The notes under the pieces were generated by a model. It was not told the origin of the DNA and did not search any database. It saw nothing but the letters and a program-made list of their open reading frames with translations. Positions 26,078-34,466 of a DNA stretch of 41,581 nt are shown here, one piece after another. The position numbers and the translations under genes are program-made. The stretch is taken from positions 1 through 41,581 of the forward strand of contig NZ_JEMV01000038.1 in assembly GCF_000588875.1 (NCBI RefSeq), given 5' to 3'. Numbering within the stretch: the stretch's first letter is position 1; each line of letters starts with the position of its first letter. This DNA is from Sphingobium sp. Ant17 (lineage in GTDB: Bacteria; Pseudomonadota; Alphaproteobacteria; Sphingomonadales; Sphingomonadaceae).

Positions 26078-27088
26078 TTACAGGAACTTCGCCACCACGC
26101 CGCTGGTGTCGATCATGCGGTTGGAAAAGCCCCATTCATTGTCGTACCAGCTCAGCACACGGACCAGCGTACCGTCGATGACGGCGGTTTCCAGGCTGTC
26201 GACGGTGGAGCTGCGCGGGTCGCCATTATAGTCGATCGAGACCAATGGTTCGTCCGAATAGCCCAGCACGCCCTTGAGCGGCCCTGCTTCCGAAGCGGCC
26301 TTGAGCAGAGCGTTGACTTCCTCGACGCTCGTGGCGCGCTTGGCGTCGAACTTCAAGTCGACCACCGACACATTCGGGGTCGGCACGCGGACCGACGAGC
26401 CATCCAGCTTGCCCTTGAGTTCGGGCATGACCTCACCCACCGCACGGGCAGCACCGGTCGTGGTCGGGATCATCGACAGGGCAGCGGCGCGGGCGCGGCG
26501 CATATCCTTGTGGATCTGGTCCAGCGTGTTCTGGTCGTTGGTGTAGCTGTGGATCGTCGTCATGAAGCCGCGCTCGATGCCGATCGCATCGTGCAGCACC
26601 TTGGCGAGCGGGGCCAGGCAGTTGGTGGTGCAGCTGGCATTCGAGATGACGATATCGTCGGCGGTCAGCGCGTCATGGTTGACGCCGAACACGATCGTCT
26701 TGTCCACGCCGGTCGCGGGCGCGGAGATGATGACGCGCTTGGCACCAGCGGTCAGATGCGCGCTGGCCTTGCCCTTGTCGGCGAAGATGCCGGTGCATTC
26801 GAGCGCGATTTCCACACCCTGCGCGGCGTGGGGCAGGTTGGCGGGGTCGCGCTCGGCGGTGACGGCAATGCGCTTGCCGTCGATGACCAGGAAATCGCCG
26901 TCGACGCTGACGTCACCCTTCCAGTTACCATGAACCGAATCGCGCTTGAACAACAGGGCGTTGGCCTTGGCGTCGCCCAGATCGTTGATGCTGACCAGTT
27001 CCAGATCATGGTCGGTGCGCGAGAGGATGGCGCGCGCCACCAGGCGGCCGATACGTCCGAAACCGTTAATTGCTACCTTCGTTGCCAC
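26078..27088 (-). CDS. gap: Glyceraldehyde-3-phosphate dehydrogenase (GTG start)
   Basis: This enzyme oxidises and phosphorylates glyceraldehyde 3-phosphate to 1,3-bisphosphoglycerate with NAD(P)+. The 336-aa protein starts with [11 protein letters not shown], has the catalytic Cys in [23 protein letters not shown], and the C-terminal [13 protein letters not shown]. The start codon is GTG at 27088, preceded at 8 nt by GGGAGG. Only 33 bp separate it from transketolase, so cotranscription is likely. Confidence 0.97.
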   Translation of the reverse strand: MATKVAINGFGRIGRLVARAILSRTDHDLELVSINDLGDAKANALLFKRDSVHGNWKGDVSVDGDFLVIDGKRIAVTAERDPANLPHAAQGVEIALECTGIFADKGKASAHLTAGAKRVIISAPATGVDKTIVFGVNHDALTADDIVISNASCTTNCLAPLAKVLHDAIGIERGFMTTIHSYTNDQNTLDQIHKDMRRARAAALSMIPTTTGAARAVGEVMPELKGKLDGSSVRVPTPNVSVVDLKFDAKRATSVEEVNALLKAASEAGPLKGVLGYSDEPLVSIDYNGDPRSSTVDSLETAVIDGTLVRVLSWYDNEWGFSNRMIDTSGVVAKFL

Positions 27089-27121
27089 TGCACTAGCCTC
27101 CCTTAAGGTGTTGATTGTCGA

Positions 27122-29088
27122 TCAGTTGTCGAGCGCGGCCACGATCTGCGGCGCGATCTTCACGGCGGTCAGGCCGAAATGGTCGTAAAGCGCTTCGGCC
27201 GGCGCGGACGCGCCGAAGCTGTCGATGCCAAAGCGCAGGCCACCGATGCCGGTATGCCGTTCCCAGCCAAAGGTCGTTCCCGCCTCGATCGACACACGCA
27301 GCACATCATAGGGCAGCACGTCATCCTTGTAGGATTGCGGCTGCGCCTCGAAATGCGCCCAGCTCGGCATCGACACGACATCGGCCCCGATGCCCTGTTC
27401 TTCCAGCAGCTTGGCGGTGTCGACGGCGATCTCGACTTCCGAACCGGTGGCCATGATCACCACGCGGCGATCGCCCGTAGCGGCCCGCAAGCGATAGGCG
27501 CCCTTGGCGCACAGATTCTCGCTCTTCTCGGTGCGCAACTGCGGCAGATTCTGGCGGGTCAGCGCCAGCACCGACGGCCCGGTCATGTCCTTCAATGCCA
27601 GTTCCCAGCATTCCGCCGTCTCGACGATGTCGGCCGGGCGATAGACGTCCAGGTTGGGGATCATGCGCAACGACATGACATGCTCGATCGGCTGATGGGT
27701 CGGCCCATCTTCGCCAAGGCCGATGCTGTCATGCGTCAGCACATGGATCACCCGCTGCTGCTGCAGCGCGGCGAGGCGGATGCCACCGCGCATATAGTCG
27801 GAAAAGACCAGGAACGTGCCGCCATAGGGGATCACGCCGCCATGCAGCGCCATACCGTTCATCGCGCAGGCCATGCCGAACTCGCGAATGCCATAATAGA
27901 CGTAACGGCCGGAATAATCATCCTTGGTCAGCGGGCCGGTCGATTTGGTCTTGGTGTTGTTCGATCCCGTCAGATCCGCCGAACCGCCCAGCGTTTCGGG
28001 CAGCAGGTCGTTGATCGCGCCCAGCGCCAATTCGCTCGCCTTGCGGGTCGCGACCTTCTGCGGCGCGGCGATCAGCCCGTCGATATAGGCGTCGAGCGAG
28101 AAATCGGCGGGCAGGTCGCCGCCCATGCGACGGGCAAATTCGCCGCCCTTCTCGTCACTGGCAAGGCGCGCTTCCCACGCGGTGCGCGCATCGCCGCCCT
28201 TGGCGCCGATCGCCTTCCAGGCCGCCGCAATATCCTCGGGGATGACGAAGGGTTCGGCGGTCCAGCCAGAAATTCGCGGGCGGCTGCGACTTCATCCGTG
28301 CCCAGCGCGGAGCCATGCACGCCCGACGTGCCCGCCTTGTTGGGCGAACCATAGCCGATCTTGGTGGCGCAGGCGACGAGCGAGGGCCGCGGGTCGGCAA
28401 TCGCTTCGGCCAGCGCGCGCCGGACGTCGGCGGCGTCATGGCCGTCGCACGACACCACATGCCAGCCGGTGGCGACATAGCGCGCGCGCACATCTTCGCT
28501 GCTCGACAGGTCGACCGCGCCGTCGATGGTGATCTTGTTATCGTCCCACAGCACGATCAAACGGCCAAGGTTCAGGTGCCCCGCCAGGCCGATCGCCTCA
28601 TGATTGATGCCTTCCATCAGGCAGCCGTCACCCGCAATCACCCAGGTCCGGTGATCGACCAGATCGTCGCCGAACTGCGCATTCAAATGCCGTTCGGCAA
28701 TCGCCATGCCAACGGCGGTGGCAAGGCCCGAACCCAGCGGGCCAGTGGTCGCTTCCACGCCAGCCAGCTCGAAATTCTCCGGGTGCCCGGCGCAGGGGCT
28801 GTGCAACTGGCGGAAATGGGCGATATCTTCGATCGTCGGCCGCGCATAGCCGGTCAGGTGCAGCAGGCTGTAGATCAGCATCGAACCATGCCCGGCGGAC
28901 AGGACGAACCGGTCGCGGTCGGCCCATTTGGGCTGGGTCGGATCGAACTTCAGATAATCGCTGAACAACACCGTCGCCACGTCCGCCATGCCCATCGGCA
29001 TTCCCGGATGGCCGCTATTGGCGGCCTGCACCGCGTCCATGGAAAGCGCCCGAATGGCGTTGGCGAGCGACGTTTCAGTAACGGTCAT
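27122..29088 (-). CDS. tkt: Transketolase (single-base frameshift in this sequence)
   Basis: Transketolase moves two-carbon units between pentose and hexose phosphates using thiamine diphosphate. The N-terminal part (29088 to about 28267, 274 codons) has HPGMPMG, the TPP motif GDGCLMEG (from residue 153) and [17 protein letters not shown], then goes out of frame after REFL. The other frame takes over at once with [12 protein letters not shown] and continues in one piece to the stop through [12 protein letters not shown] and [13 protein letters not shown] to the end at 27122. One base is missing at 28265-28266 (two bases stand where a codon is expected; CTG-GGC-TGG would restore it). With it, a normal 655-aa enzyme results. 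Probably a sequence error in an essential gene, otherwise an inactive allele. Confidence 0.9.
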
Positions 29089-29257
29089 TATGGGCGGGCG
29101 TCTTTCCTGATCGAATTATGCGCAGTCTATACGCGAGTCGAGGTCGCGCTTCCTTTGTCGCGTCAAGCCCCATGCGTCAACCATAGCAGGCCGCAATGCC
29201 CGGTCCATCGGTCAAACTCCGCTTTTGCGCCGCGCCGAATCGGGCTATATGATCGCC

Positions 29258-29461
29258 ATGGCAAGCGAGCGTATGATGCTGGCGATCGGCACGCTGGAGC
29301 GGGCGATCGGTCGGCTGGAACAGGATGTGGCCCATTTCGTCGCGGCCATCCCGCCACCCCCGTCGCCCGACACGCCCCAGATCGACCTGCCCGCTGCCCG
29401 CGAAGCCTTGCGATCGCTCGATGCGCTGATCGATGAGCTCAAGGCCAAAGCCCATGGCTGA
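29258..29461 (+). CDS. Small helical protein upstream of zapA
   Basis: A 67-aa protein with a heptad-like N-terminal helix (LAIGTLERAIGRLEQDVAHF), a proline linker (IPPPPSPDTPQ) and a second helix (AAREALRSLDALIDELKAKA). It has no known catalytic motif. Small coiled-coil proteins stand before zapA in other alphaproteobacteria, so a link to cell division is possible by position only. The start could be the ATG at 29249, 29258 or a TTG at 29225. A TATATG at 29246 would place the transcription start near 29258, suggesting a short or absent leader. It overlaps zapA by 8 nt. Confidence 0.65.
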   Translation: MASERMMLAIGTLERAIGRLEQDVAHFVAAIPPPPSPDTPQIDLPAAREALRSLDALIDELKAKAHG

Positions 29462-29788
29462 AACCACGCTGCACATTGCCGGGCGGCACTATGACCTACG
29501 CTGCCGCGATGGCGAGGAAGCGCATATGGCGCAGCTTGCCGCGATGATCGATGACAAGCGCGCGCGGCGCAGCAGGGCATGGCGGGCATGACCGAAGTGC
29601 GCAACCTGCTCTTCGCCGCGCTCTTCCTGGCCGACGAGGTGACCGACCTGCGCCGCGAGCTTGCCGGGCGGCAGGAAAAGCTGGCGCTGGAAACGCAGGA
29701 TGACGACGCGGCGCAGGCGGTCGAGGCGCTGGCCGCCCGGATAGAAAAGCTGCGCGCCGGACTTGCCGCGCGCGCCACGGACGCCTAG
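29454..29788 (+). CDS. zapA: Cell division protein ZapA (single-base frameshift in this sequence)
   Basis: ZapA binds FtsZ and bundles protofilaments at the division ring. The first 35 codons read MAETTLHIAGRHYDLRCRDG, then EEAHMAQLAAMIDDK, the ZapA head domain. After K35 the frame breaks: AAG-CGCGCGCGG stands where AAG-GCG-CGC-GCG would give KARAAQQGM. The other frame continues as MAGMTEVRNLLFAALFLADE and a C-terminal coiled coil to 29788. Adding one G at 29558/29559 restores a 111-aa protein of usual length. The gene is followed by 6S RNA and 5-formyl-THF cyclo-ligase, the classical order, which supports the identification. Most likely a sequence error. Confidence 0.85.
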
Positions 29789-29798
29789 ATTGGGGATG

Positions 29799-29955
29799 AC
29801 GGGTACTGCCTGGTACGAGCTTTAGCGAACATCCCTGAGGCGATAAGCACATCCTAGGGGGCTGTCCCTGGGCGGGCTCCGGCCCGATCTACATGGTCCC
29901 CACCTGACGTTGAGGCGTCAGAGGATCTTCCAGCACACGGCCAAGGTGGTCCCGT
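29799..29955 (+). ncRNA. ssrS: 6S RNA
   Basis: 6S RNA imitates an open promoter and sequesters housekeeping RNA polymerase. The region has the alphaproteobacterial wording GAGCTTTAGCGAACATCCC and CCTAGGGGGCTGTCCCTGGG, a GC hairpin GGGCTCCGGCCC, and GATCTACATGGTCCCCACCT. The ends ACGGGTACTGCCTGG and CCAAGGTGGTCCCGT pair to close the long rod (with some mismatches). It lies between zapA and the 5-formyl-THF cyclo-ligase gene, the position it has across many proteobacteria. The ends are given by the closing stem and may be off by several bases. Confidence 0.88.
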
Positions 29956-29988
29956 CACCCCCCTTTCCCGTCCGATTGCGAAAGTAGG

Positions 29989-30579
29989 ATGATGAGCGAC
30001 GACCCTAACGCCGCCGATAAAGCCGACCTGCGCGCCCTCGCCCGCGATCAGCGGCGCGCCTTCGTCGCCACGCTCGATCCGCTGGCCCATCGGCTGGCGT
30101 TCAAGGTGCTGCCCTCGCCGCTCGCCCGGCGTCTCGCCGACGCCCGCACCGTCGCCCTTTATATGGGCCTCGACGATGAAGCCCCGGCGCAGCGGCTGGC
30201 GGCCCCCTTGATCGCCCTGGACAAGCAGGTGGCGCTGCCGCGCGTGCTGGACCGGCTGGGGTCGATGGATTTCCTGCCCTGGACGCCTGACGCCCCGCTC
30301 ATCCCCGGTCCCTTCCGCACCAGTCATCCCGAACCTGGCGATGGCCCCGTCATCCCCGACGCGATCATCGCGCCGCTCGTCGGGTTCGACCGCGCGCTCA
30401 ACCGGCTGGGCCAGGGCGGCGGCTATTATGATCGCGCCTTCGCCCGCTTTCCCGACGCGCTGCGCATCGGCCTGGCCTGGTCGGCGCAGGAACTGGACGC
30501 TGTGCCCGCCGACCCGTGGGACTTGCCGCTGGACATCATCCTGACCGAAGCCGAACTGATAGAAGGACCGGACGCATGA
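29989..30579 (+). CDS. 5-formyltetrahydrofolate cyclo-ligase
   Basis: This enzyme converts 5-formyl-THF to 5,10-methenyl-THF with ATP and so recycles a storage folate. The 196-aa protein has the N-terminal LRALARDQRRAF helix, VALYMGLDDE, and the signature GFDRALNRLGQGGGYYDR near residue 128. Two ATG codons are adjacent (29989, 29992). It follows 6S RNA by about 33 bp and overlaps the DUF2842 gene by 4 nt (ATGA). Confidence 0.93.
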   Translation: MMSDDPNAADKADLRALARDQRRAFVATLDPLAHRLAFKVLPSPLARRLADARTVALYMGLDDEAPAQRLAAPLIALDKQVALPRVLDRLGSMDFLPWTPDAPLIPGPFRTSHPEPGDGPVIPDAIIAPLVGFDRALNRLGQGGGYYDRAFARFPDALRIGLAWSAQELDAVPADPWDLPLDIILTEAELIEGPDA

Positions 30580-30818
30580 GCATCGACCCGCGCCATTATC
30601 ATCAGCCCAGTTGGCGCAAGCCGGTCGGAATGTTCATCATTTTGGCGCTGATCCTGGGCTGGGCCGTGCTCGTCGGCAGCCTGTCGGGACCGATCGGCAC
30701 CTTGCCGATGTGGCTGCAGGTGCCGGTCTATATCGTGCTTGGCCTTATCTGGATCTGGATATTGCCGCTCAAGCGCCTGCTCGCCTGGATGGAAACCGGG
30801 CGCTGGCGTCGCTGGTAA
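30576..30818 (+). CDS. DUF2842 membrane protein
   Basis: An 80-aa protein with two hydrophobic helices (VGMFIILALILGWAVLVGSL and WLQVPVYIVLGLIWIWILPL) and a basic C-terminus (KRLLAWMETGRWRRW). The sequence fits the small alphaproteobacterial DUF2842 family, whose function is not known. Its ATG overlaps the stop of the cyclo-ligase gene, so it is translated from the same message. Confidence 0.8.
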   Translation: MSIDPRHYHQPSWRKPVGMFIILALILGWAVLVGSLSGPIGTLPMWLQVPVYIVLGLIWIWILPLKRLLAWMETGRWRRW

Positions 30819-30845
30819 CAGCAGAGGCTTTAAGGGGAAAGCGGC

Positions 30846-30869
30846 ATCGGGCTGTTCGATCGGCCCGAT
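30846..30869. terminator. Possible bidirectional hairpin between DUF2842 and tRNA-Asp
   Basis: ATCGGGC and GCCCGAT form a perfect 7-bp stem around a 10-nt loop, 28 bp after the DUF2842 stop and 41 bp downstream of the minus-strand tRNA-Asp. No good T-run follows on either strand, so termination is only a suggestion. Confidence 0.3.
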
Positions 30870-30909
30870 CGTCTGCGCGGTCTGCGCCACTTCCCGCATC
30901 GGCAGGAAA

Positions 30910-30986
30910 TGGCGCGAGTGACGGGGCTCGAACCCGCGACCTCCGGCGTGACAGGCCGGCACTCTAACCAACTGAGCTACACCCGC
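30910..30986 (-). tRNA. tRNA-Asp (anticodon GTC), copy 1
   Basis: The minus strand folds into a full cloverleaf: acceptor GCGGGTG/CACTCGC, D-arm GCTC-AGTTGGTTA-GAGT, anticodon loop with GTC in CCTGTCACG, T-arm CGGGTTCGAGCCCCG, discriminator G and encoded CCA. It is identical in sequence to the copy at 31068-31144. Confidence 0.97.
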
Positions 30987-31067
30987 GCAGGGTGGCATCT
31001 ATTCCAAACCTAAGGTTCGCCAGACGATGCTGATCTGGAAACCTTCGCACTTTCCGGTCATGGAAAG

Positions 31068-31144
31068 TGGCGCGAGTGACGGGGCTCGAACCCGCGACCT
31101 CCGGCGTGACAGGCCGGCACTCTAACCAACTGAGCTACACCCGC
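31068..31144 (-). tRNA. tRNA-Asp (anticodon GTC), copy 2
   Basis: Identical 77-nt tRNA including CCA, 81 bp upstream (in transcription direction) of copy 1. Both are probably cut from one transcript that starts at the TTGACA promoter at 31162-31190. Confidence 0.97.
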
Positions 31145-31161
31145 GTTCGGTGTGGAAGCGC

Positions 31162-31190
31162 CGTCTATGGGCGTCCGCCAAAACTGTCAA
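31162..31190 (-). promoter_or_regulatory. Promoter of the tRNA-Asp pair
   Basis: On the minus strand a perfect TTGACA (31190-31185) is followed after 17 bp by TAGACG (31167-31162). The -35 box overlaps the stop codon of the AI-2E transporter gene that lies upstream in the same direction. Confidence 0.55.
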
Positions 31191-32371
31191 CCGTCCGTTT
31201 CGGCTGATTTGCCATTCTCGTCATTTTCTTTGCGCGGGGCAACCGTCAACGTCCCCTGCTCGAACAGGAAACCGGCGATATCGGGCGTTCCCGCCGCCTG
31301 CACCACGGTCTGGACGATGATCAGCAGCGGCACGCCCAGCAGCGCGCCGGGCGTGCCCCAGACCCACCCCCAAAAGGCGAGCGACACCAGGATCAGCAGC
31401 GGGTTCATCGTCAACCGTCGCCCCAGCACGGTCGGCGTCACCACATTGGCCTCGACCATGTGAAACCCCACCTGCAAGGCAGCGGGCAGCAACGCCACCC
31501 AGATATCGTCAAACACCATCAGGCCGCCCAGTCCCAGCAGCACGGCGGCCAGCATCGGCCCGAAATAGGGAATGAAGTTCAGCAGCGCGACGATGCCGCC
31601 CCACATCCAGGGCGACGGCATGCCGATCAGCCACAGCGAGACGGCGACCGCCAGCCCCAGTCCCAGGTTGATCGTCGCGATGGTGATGACATAGGCCGAC
31701 GTTGCATCGACCACATTCTGGATCACCCGCGCGACCGCCAGCGCGCCATCGAAACTGTCGCGACTGCTGATCGTGCGACGGCGCAGGCGCGTCCATCCGG
31801 CGAGGAAGAAATAGATGATGAGCAGCGCGAACACCATCTGGACGATGGCCGACGGGGCAGAAGCCGCCGCGAACTGCAGCAGCGAGCGCGGCGTGTCGAT
31901 CGCCGCGGTCTGCGCGGCCGCAACTGGCCCGGTGGCCAGCATCCGCACCGTTTCATCCACGAACCGCTGCAGGTTAGCGTAGAAGTCGATCAGCGGCGCG
32001 AGATTGGCCTGAATCTGCGGCAATCGTTCGGGCAGGATGCGGAACCAGTCGGTCGCCGGCACGATGATCAGCACCAGCGCGGTATTGGCGACCAGCAGGA
32101 AGCCGATCAACGCCAGCAACGCCGCCAGCCCCGATGGCAGGCGACGCCGCTCCATCCATTCGAGCAACGGCACCAGCGCGATCGCAATCACCAGCGCGGC
32201 GGTCAGCGGCAGGAAAAACTCCGCCCCCGCCCGCAACGCGAAGGGGAGCGCGATGATGAGGCCAATGCCCGCCGTCAGCGCGATCGACGCCAGCAGCCGA
32301 TCGCGCCTGCGGTTGATTTCCTGTTGTTCGCCGACTGTCACGACTGTCCGATTCGCCCCATGTTTCGCCAA
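31187..32371 (-). CDS. AI-2E family transporter (PerM/YdiK type)
   Basis: The 394-aa inner-membrane protein shows about eight hydrophobic helices and the family's C-terminal signature: GGIVALLNFIPYFGPMLAAV, VEANVVTPTVLGRRLTMNPL and GALLGVPLLIIV. Proteins of this family export small molecules or ions (AI-2 exporter TqsA, Na+/H+ antiporters); the substrate cannot be told from sequence. The start in this reading is a TTG at 32371; a GTG at 32341 is an alternative. The acidic, Lys-rich tail (APRKENDENGKSAETDG) is cytoplasmic. Confidence 0.9.
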   Translation of the reverse strand: MAKHGANRTVVTVGEQQEINRRRDRLLASIALTAGIGLIIALPFALRAGAEFFLPLTAALVIAIALVPLLEWMERRRLPSGLAALLALIGFLLVANTALVLIIVPATDWFRILPERLPQIQANLAPLIDFYANLQRFVDETVRMLATGPVAAAQTAAIDTPRSLLQFAAASAPSAIVQMVFALLIIYFFLAGWTRLRRRTISSRDSFDGALAVARVIQNVVDATSAYVITIATINLGLGLAVAVSLWLIGMPSPWMWGGIVALLNFIPYFGPMLAAVLLGLGGLMVFDDIWVALLPAALQVGFHMVEANVVTPTVLGRRLTMNPLLILVSLAFWGWVWGTPGALLGVPLLIIVQTVVQAAGTPDIAGFLFEQGTLTVAPRKENDENGKSAETDG

Positions 32372-32506
32372 GATGTGCGCTGCCCGTCACGAACCGTCAA
32401 TTTGCAAAGCGACACAGGCGCAGTTGCAGGAAAATCAGCCCCTTAACCAAATATTGGGCGGCGGGGTCTATGTCCGCTTTCGGGCAAGAGACAACGGGGC
32501 TTTGGC

Positions 32507-32980
32507 ATGAAGGCAGCCATAGGATCAGCGCTGGGCGCGCTGGCGATCATCATGGGGACGCAGGGCGCGCTGGCGCAGCCTGCGGTGCGGGTCGACACGC
32601 AGATGTTCGTCGAACGCGTCAGCACCGACATTAACGGCCGCACCCGGCGCGTTCTGGCCAGCGCCGAACGCGTCGCGCCGGGCGATCAGCTGATCGTCAT
32701 CGTCCATTGGCGCAATCAGGGCGGGGAACCGCTGCGCGACTATGCGCTCGTCCGGCCACTGCCCAAGGGGGTCGAACTCGACCCGTCCGATCCCGCGCTG
32801 CAGGTGTCGGTCGATGGCGGCACGCGATGGGGCCGCATGGCGCAACTCTGGCTACCGACGCCGCTCGGCGGCGTGCGCCGGGCCGTTCCCGCCGACATCA
32901 CCCATGTCCGCTGGACGCTGCCCGACAGCGTGCCGCCGGGCCAGGCCGGGCGGCTCAGCTATCGCGCGACGATCCGCTGA
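32507..32980 (+). CDS. Exported DUF11-like protein
   Basis: A 157-aa protein with a signal peptide (MKAAIGSALGALAIIMGTQG, cleavage after ALA) and one beta-sandwich resembling the DUF11/conserved repeat domain: SAERVAPGDQLIVIVHWRNQ, then LPKGVELDPSDPALQVSVDGG and DITHVRWTLPDSVPPGQAG. Such domains are found in surface and envelope proteins and have no known enzymatic role. It is probably periplasmic. It stands alone, divergent from the AI-2E transporter gene and convergent with the 2-oxoacid dehydrogenase operon. Confidence 0.8.
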   Translation: MKAAIGSALGALAIIMGTQGALAQPAVRVDTQMFVERVSTDINGRTRRVLASAERVAPGDQLIVIVHWRNQGGEPLRDYALVRPLPKGVELDPSDPALQVSVDGGTRWGRMAQLWLPTPLGGVRRAVPADITHVRWTLPDSVPPGQAGRLSYRATIR

Positions 32981-33010
32981 CAGCACCCGCCCGACCCACC
33001 ATAGGTCCGC

Positions 33011-34366
33011 TCAATCCACGAACAGAAAAGCGGGCGCTTCCAGCAGCTTGCGCACCGCCTGCACGAAACTCGCCGCGTCGAAGCCATCGACCACGCGATG
33101 GTCGCAACTGATCGACAGGTTCATCAGCTTCGCCGCGACGATCTCCTTGCCCCTAAACATCGGCCGTTCGATCACCCGGTTGGGACCGATGATCGCCACT
33201 TCAGGCCGATTGATGACCGGCGTCGTGGCGATGCCGCCCAACGGCCCCAGCGAGGTCAGCGTCAGCGTGGAACCGGACAGTTCCTCCGACTTCGCCTTGC
33301 CGGTGCGCGCGGCCTCGGCAAGGCGGCGGATTTCGCTGGCAAGCTGCCACACATTGCGATTCTGCGCATCGCGGATCACCGGCACCATCAACCCCGCATC
33401 GGTCTGCGTCGCCAGGCCCAGATGCACCGCACCATGGCGCGTGACCACGCCCGCTTCGTCATCATAGCGGGCATTGAGCATCGGAAAGTCGGGCAACGCC
33501 TTGCACAAAGCGACGATCAACAATGGCAACATGGTGAGCTTGGGCCGGTCCCCCCGCCCGTCGTTCAACTGTGCCCGCAAGTCTTCCAGCGCAGTCACGT
33601 CGATTTCCTCGACATAGGTGAAGTGGGGAATGTGGCGCTTGGACGCGGCCATATTCTCGGCGATGCGGCGACGCATGCCGATCACCTTGATCTGCTCGTC
33701 CGGCCGCGTGGCGGACCGCCCCGCCGGACGATAGCCCTGCCCTTCGCCATAGAGCAGGAAGGCATCGAGATCAGCATGACGAACATGCTCGCCACTCGCC
33801 TTCACCTGCGCCAGGTCGATCCCCAGATCCTTCGCGCGGGCACGGACTGCGGGGGAGGCGAGGATGGGCGAGGCGTGCGACTCCACCGAACTTATAGGTC
33901 CGTTCGGGCTGAGCTTGTCGAAGCCCTGCCCTTCTTCCTTGGCGATTTGCGCGGAAGAAAAGGACGGCTCCCTTCGACTGCCCGCCTGCGGCAGGCGCTC
34001 AGGACGGGCTTCGACAGGCTCAGGGCGAACGGGTTGAGAAGGTGTCGGATCGATGACCGCTTCACCGGGAACCTCCGCCTCGATCGCCTCGACCGAAGGC
34101 GGCGACGGCGCAGCTACATCTTCGCCCTCCACCTCGATCTCCACCAGCATCGCGCCGATGGGAATCTGGTCGCCCGGCTCACCCGCCAGACGGACGACGA
34201 TGCCCGCCACTGGGCTTTCCATCTCGACCGTCGCCTTGTCGGTCATCATGTCGGCAATCGGCTGGTCTTCCTCGACCCGATCCCCGACCGCAACGTGCCA
34301 GCCGACGATCTCGGCTTCCGAAATGCCTTCGCCGATATCCGGCAGCTTGAATGTAAAAAGGGCCAT
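33011..34366 (-). CDS. bkdB: Branched-chain 2-oxoacid dehydrogenase E2 (dihydrolipoyl acyltransferase)
   Basis: E2 passes the acyl group from lipoyl-lysine to CoA in the branched-chain 2-oxoacid dehydrogenase complex. The 451-aa protein has a lipoyl domain with Lys44 in MMTDKATVE, a linker, a peripheral-subunit-binding domain (ILASPAVRARAKDLGIDLAQ) and the catalytic domain ending in SCDHRVVDG with His423 and Asp427. Residues about 112-156 of the linker (including RPEPVEA and FDKLSPNG) are encoded by a 133-bp palindromic repeat. The start at 34366 has GGAGC before it; an upstream in-frame ATG lies in the family C repeat. It is the third gene of the E1alpha-E1beta-E2 operon; no E3 gene is in the window. 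Confidence 0.93.
   Translation of the reverse strand: MALFTFKLPDIGEGISEAEIVGWHVAVGDRVEEDQPIADMMTDKATVEMESPVAGIVVRLAGEPGDQIPIGAMLVEIEVEGEDVAAPSPPSVEAIEAEVPGEAVIDPTPSQPVRPEPVEARPERLPQAGSRREPSFSSAQIAKEEGQGFDKLSPNGPISSVESHASPILASPAVRARAKDLGIDLAQVKASGEHVRHADLDAFLLYGEGQGYRPAGRSATRPDEQIKVIGMRRRIAENMAASKRHIPHFTYVEEIDVTALEDLRAQLNDGRGDRPKLTMLPLLIVALCKALPDFPMLNARYDDEAGVVTRHGAVHLGLATQTDAGLMVPVIRDAQNRNVWQLASEIRRLAEAARTGKAKSEELSGSTLTLTSLGPLGGIATTPVINRPEVAIIGPNRVIERPMFRGKEIVAAKLMNLSISCDHRVVDGFDAASFVQAVRKLLEAPAFLFVD
33900..34032. repeat. Palindromic repeat, family D, inside the E2 coding sequence
   Basis: The left end CCGTTCGGGCTGAGCTTGTC and the right end GGCTCAGGGCGAACGG are inverted copies. An internal hairpin GCCCGCCTGCGGCAGGCGC is present. 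The element is entirely within the E2 gene, has no stop in the coding frame and is translated into linker sequence. The end wording (TTCGACAGGCTCAGG) is known to me as a common intergenic sequence of sphingomonads. Confidence 0.8.
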
Positions 34367-34374
34367 AAAAAGCT

Positions 34375-34451
34375 CCGTTCGTGTCGAGCAAAGTCGAGAC
34401 ACTTGACTTGAAACTGCGCTTCCGTTTCTCGACTTCGCTCGAAACGAACGG
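34375..34451. repeat. Dispersed palindromic repeat, family C, between E1beta and E2
   Basis: CCGTTCGTGTCGAGC and GCTCGAAACGAACGG are inverted ends; GTCGAGCAAAGTCGAGAC and TTTCTCGACTTCGCTCGAAA form internal structure. It fills the 100-bp gap between the E1beta and E2 genes of the operon and would be part of the transcript. Confidence 0.8.
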
Positions 34452-34466
34452 AAGCTGGGTGAAGGC

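Noticed and set aside
30910..31144. Two identical 77-nt blocks as a CRISPR-like array
   Set aside because: They fold as tRNA-Asp genes; only two units exist and the spacing is not that of an array.
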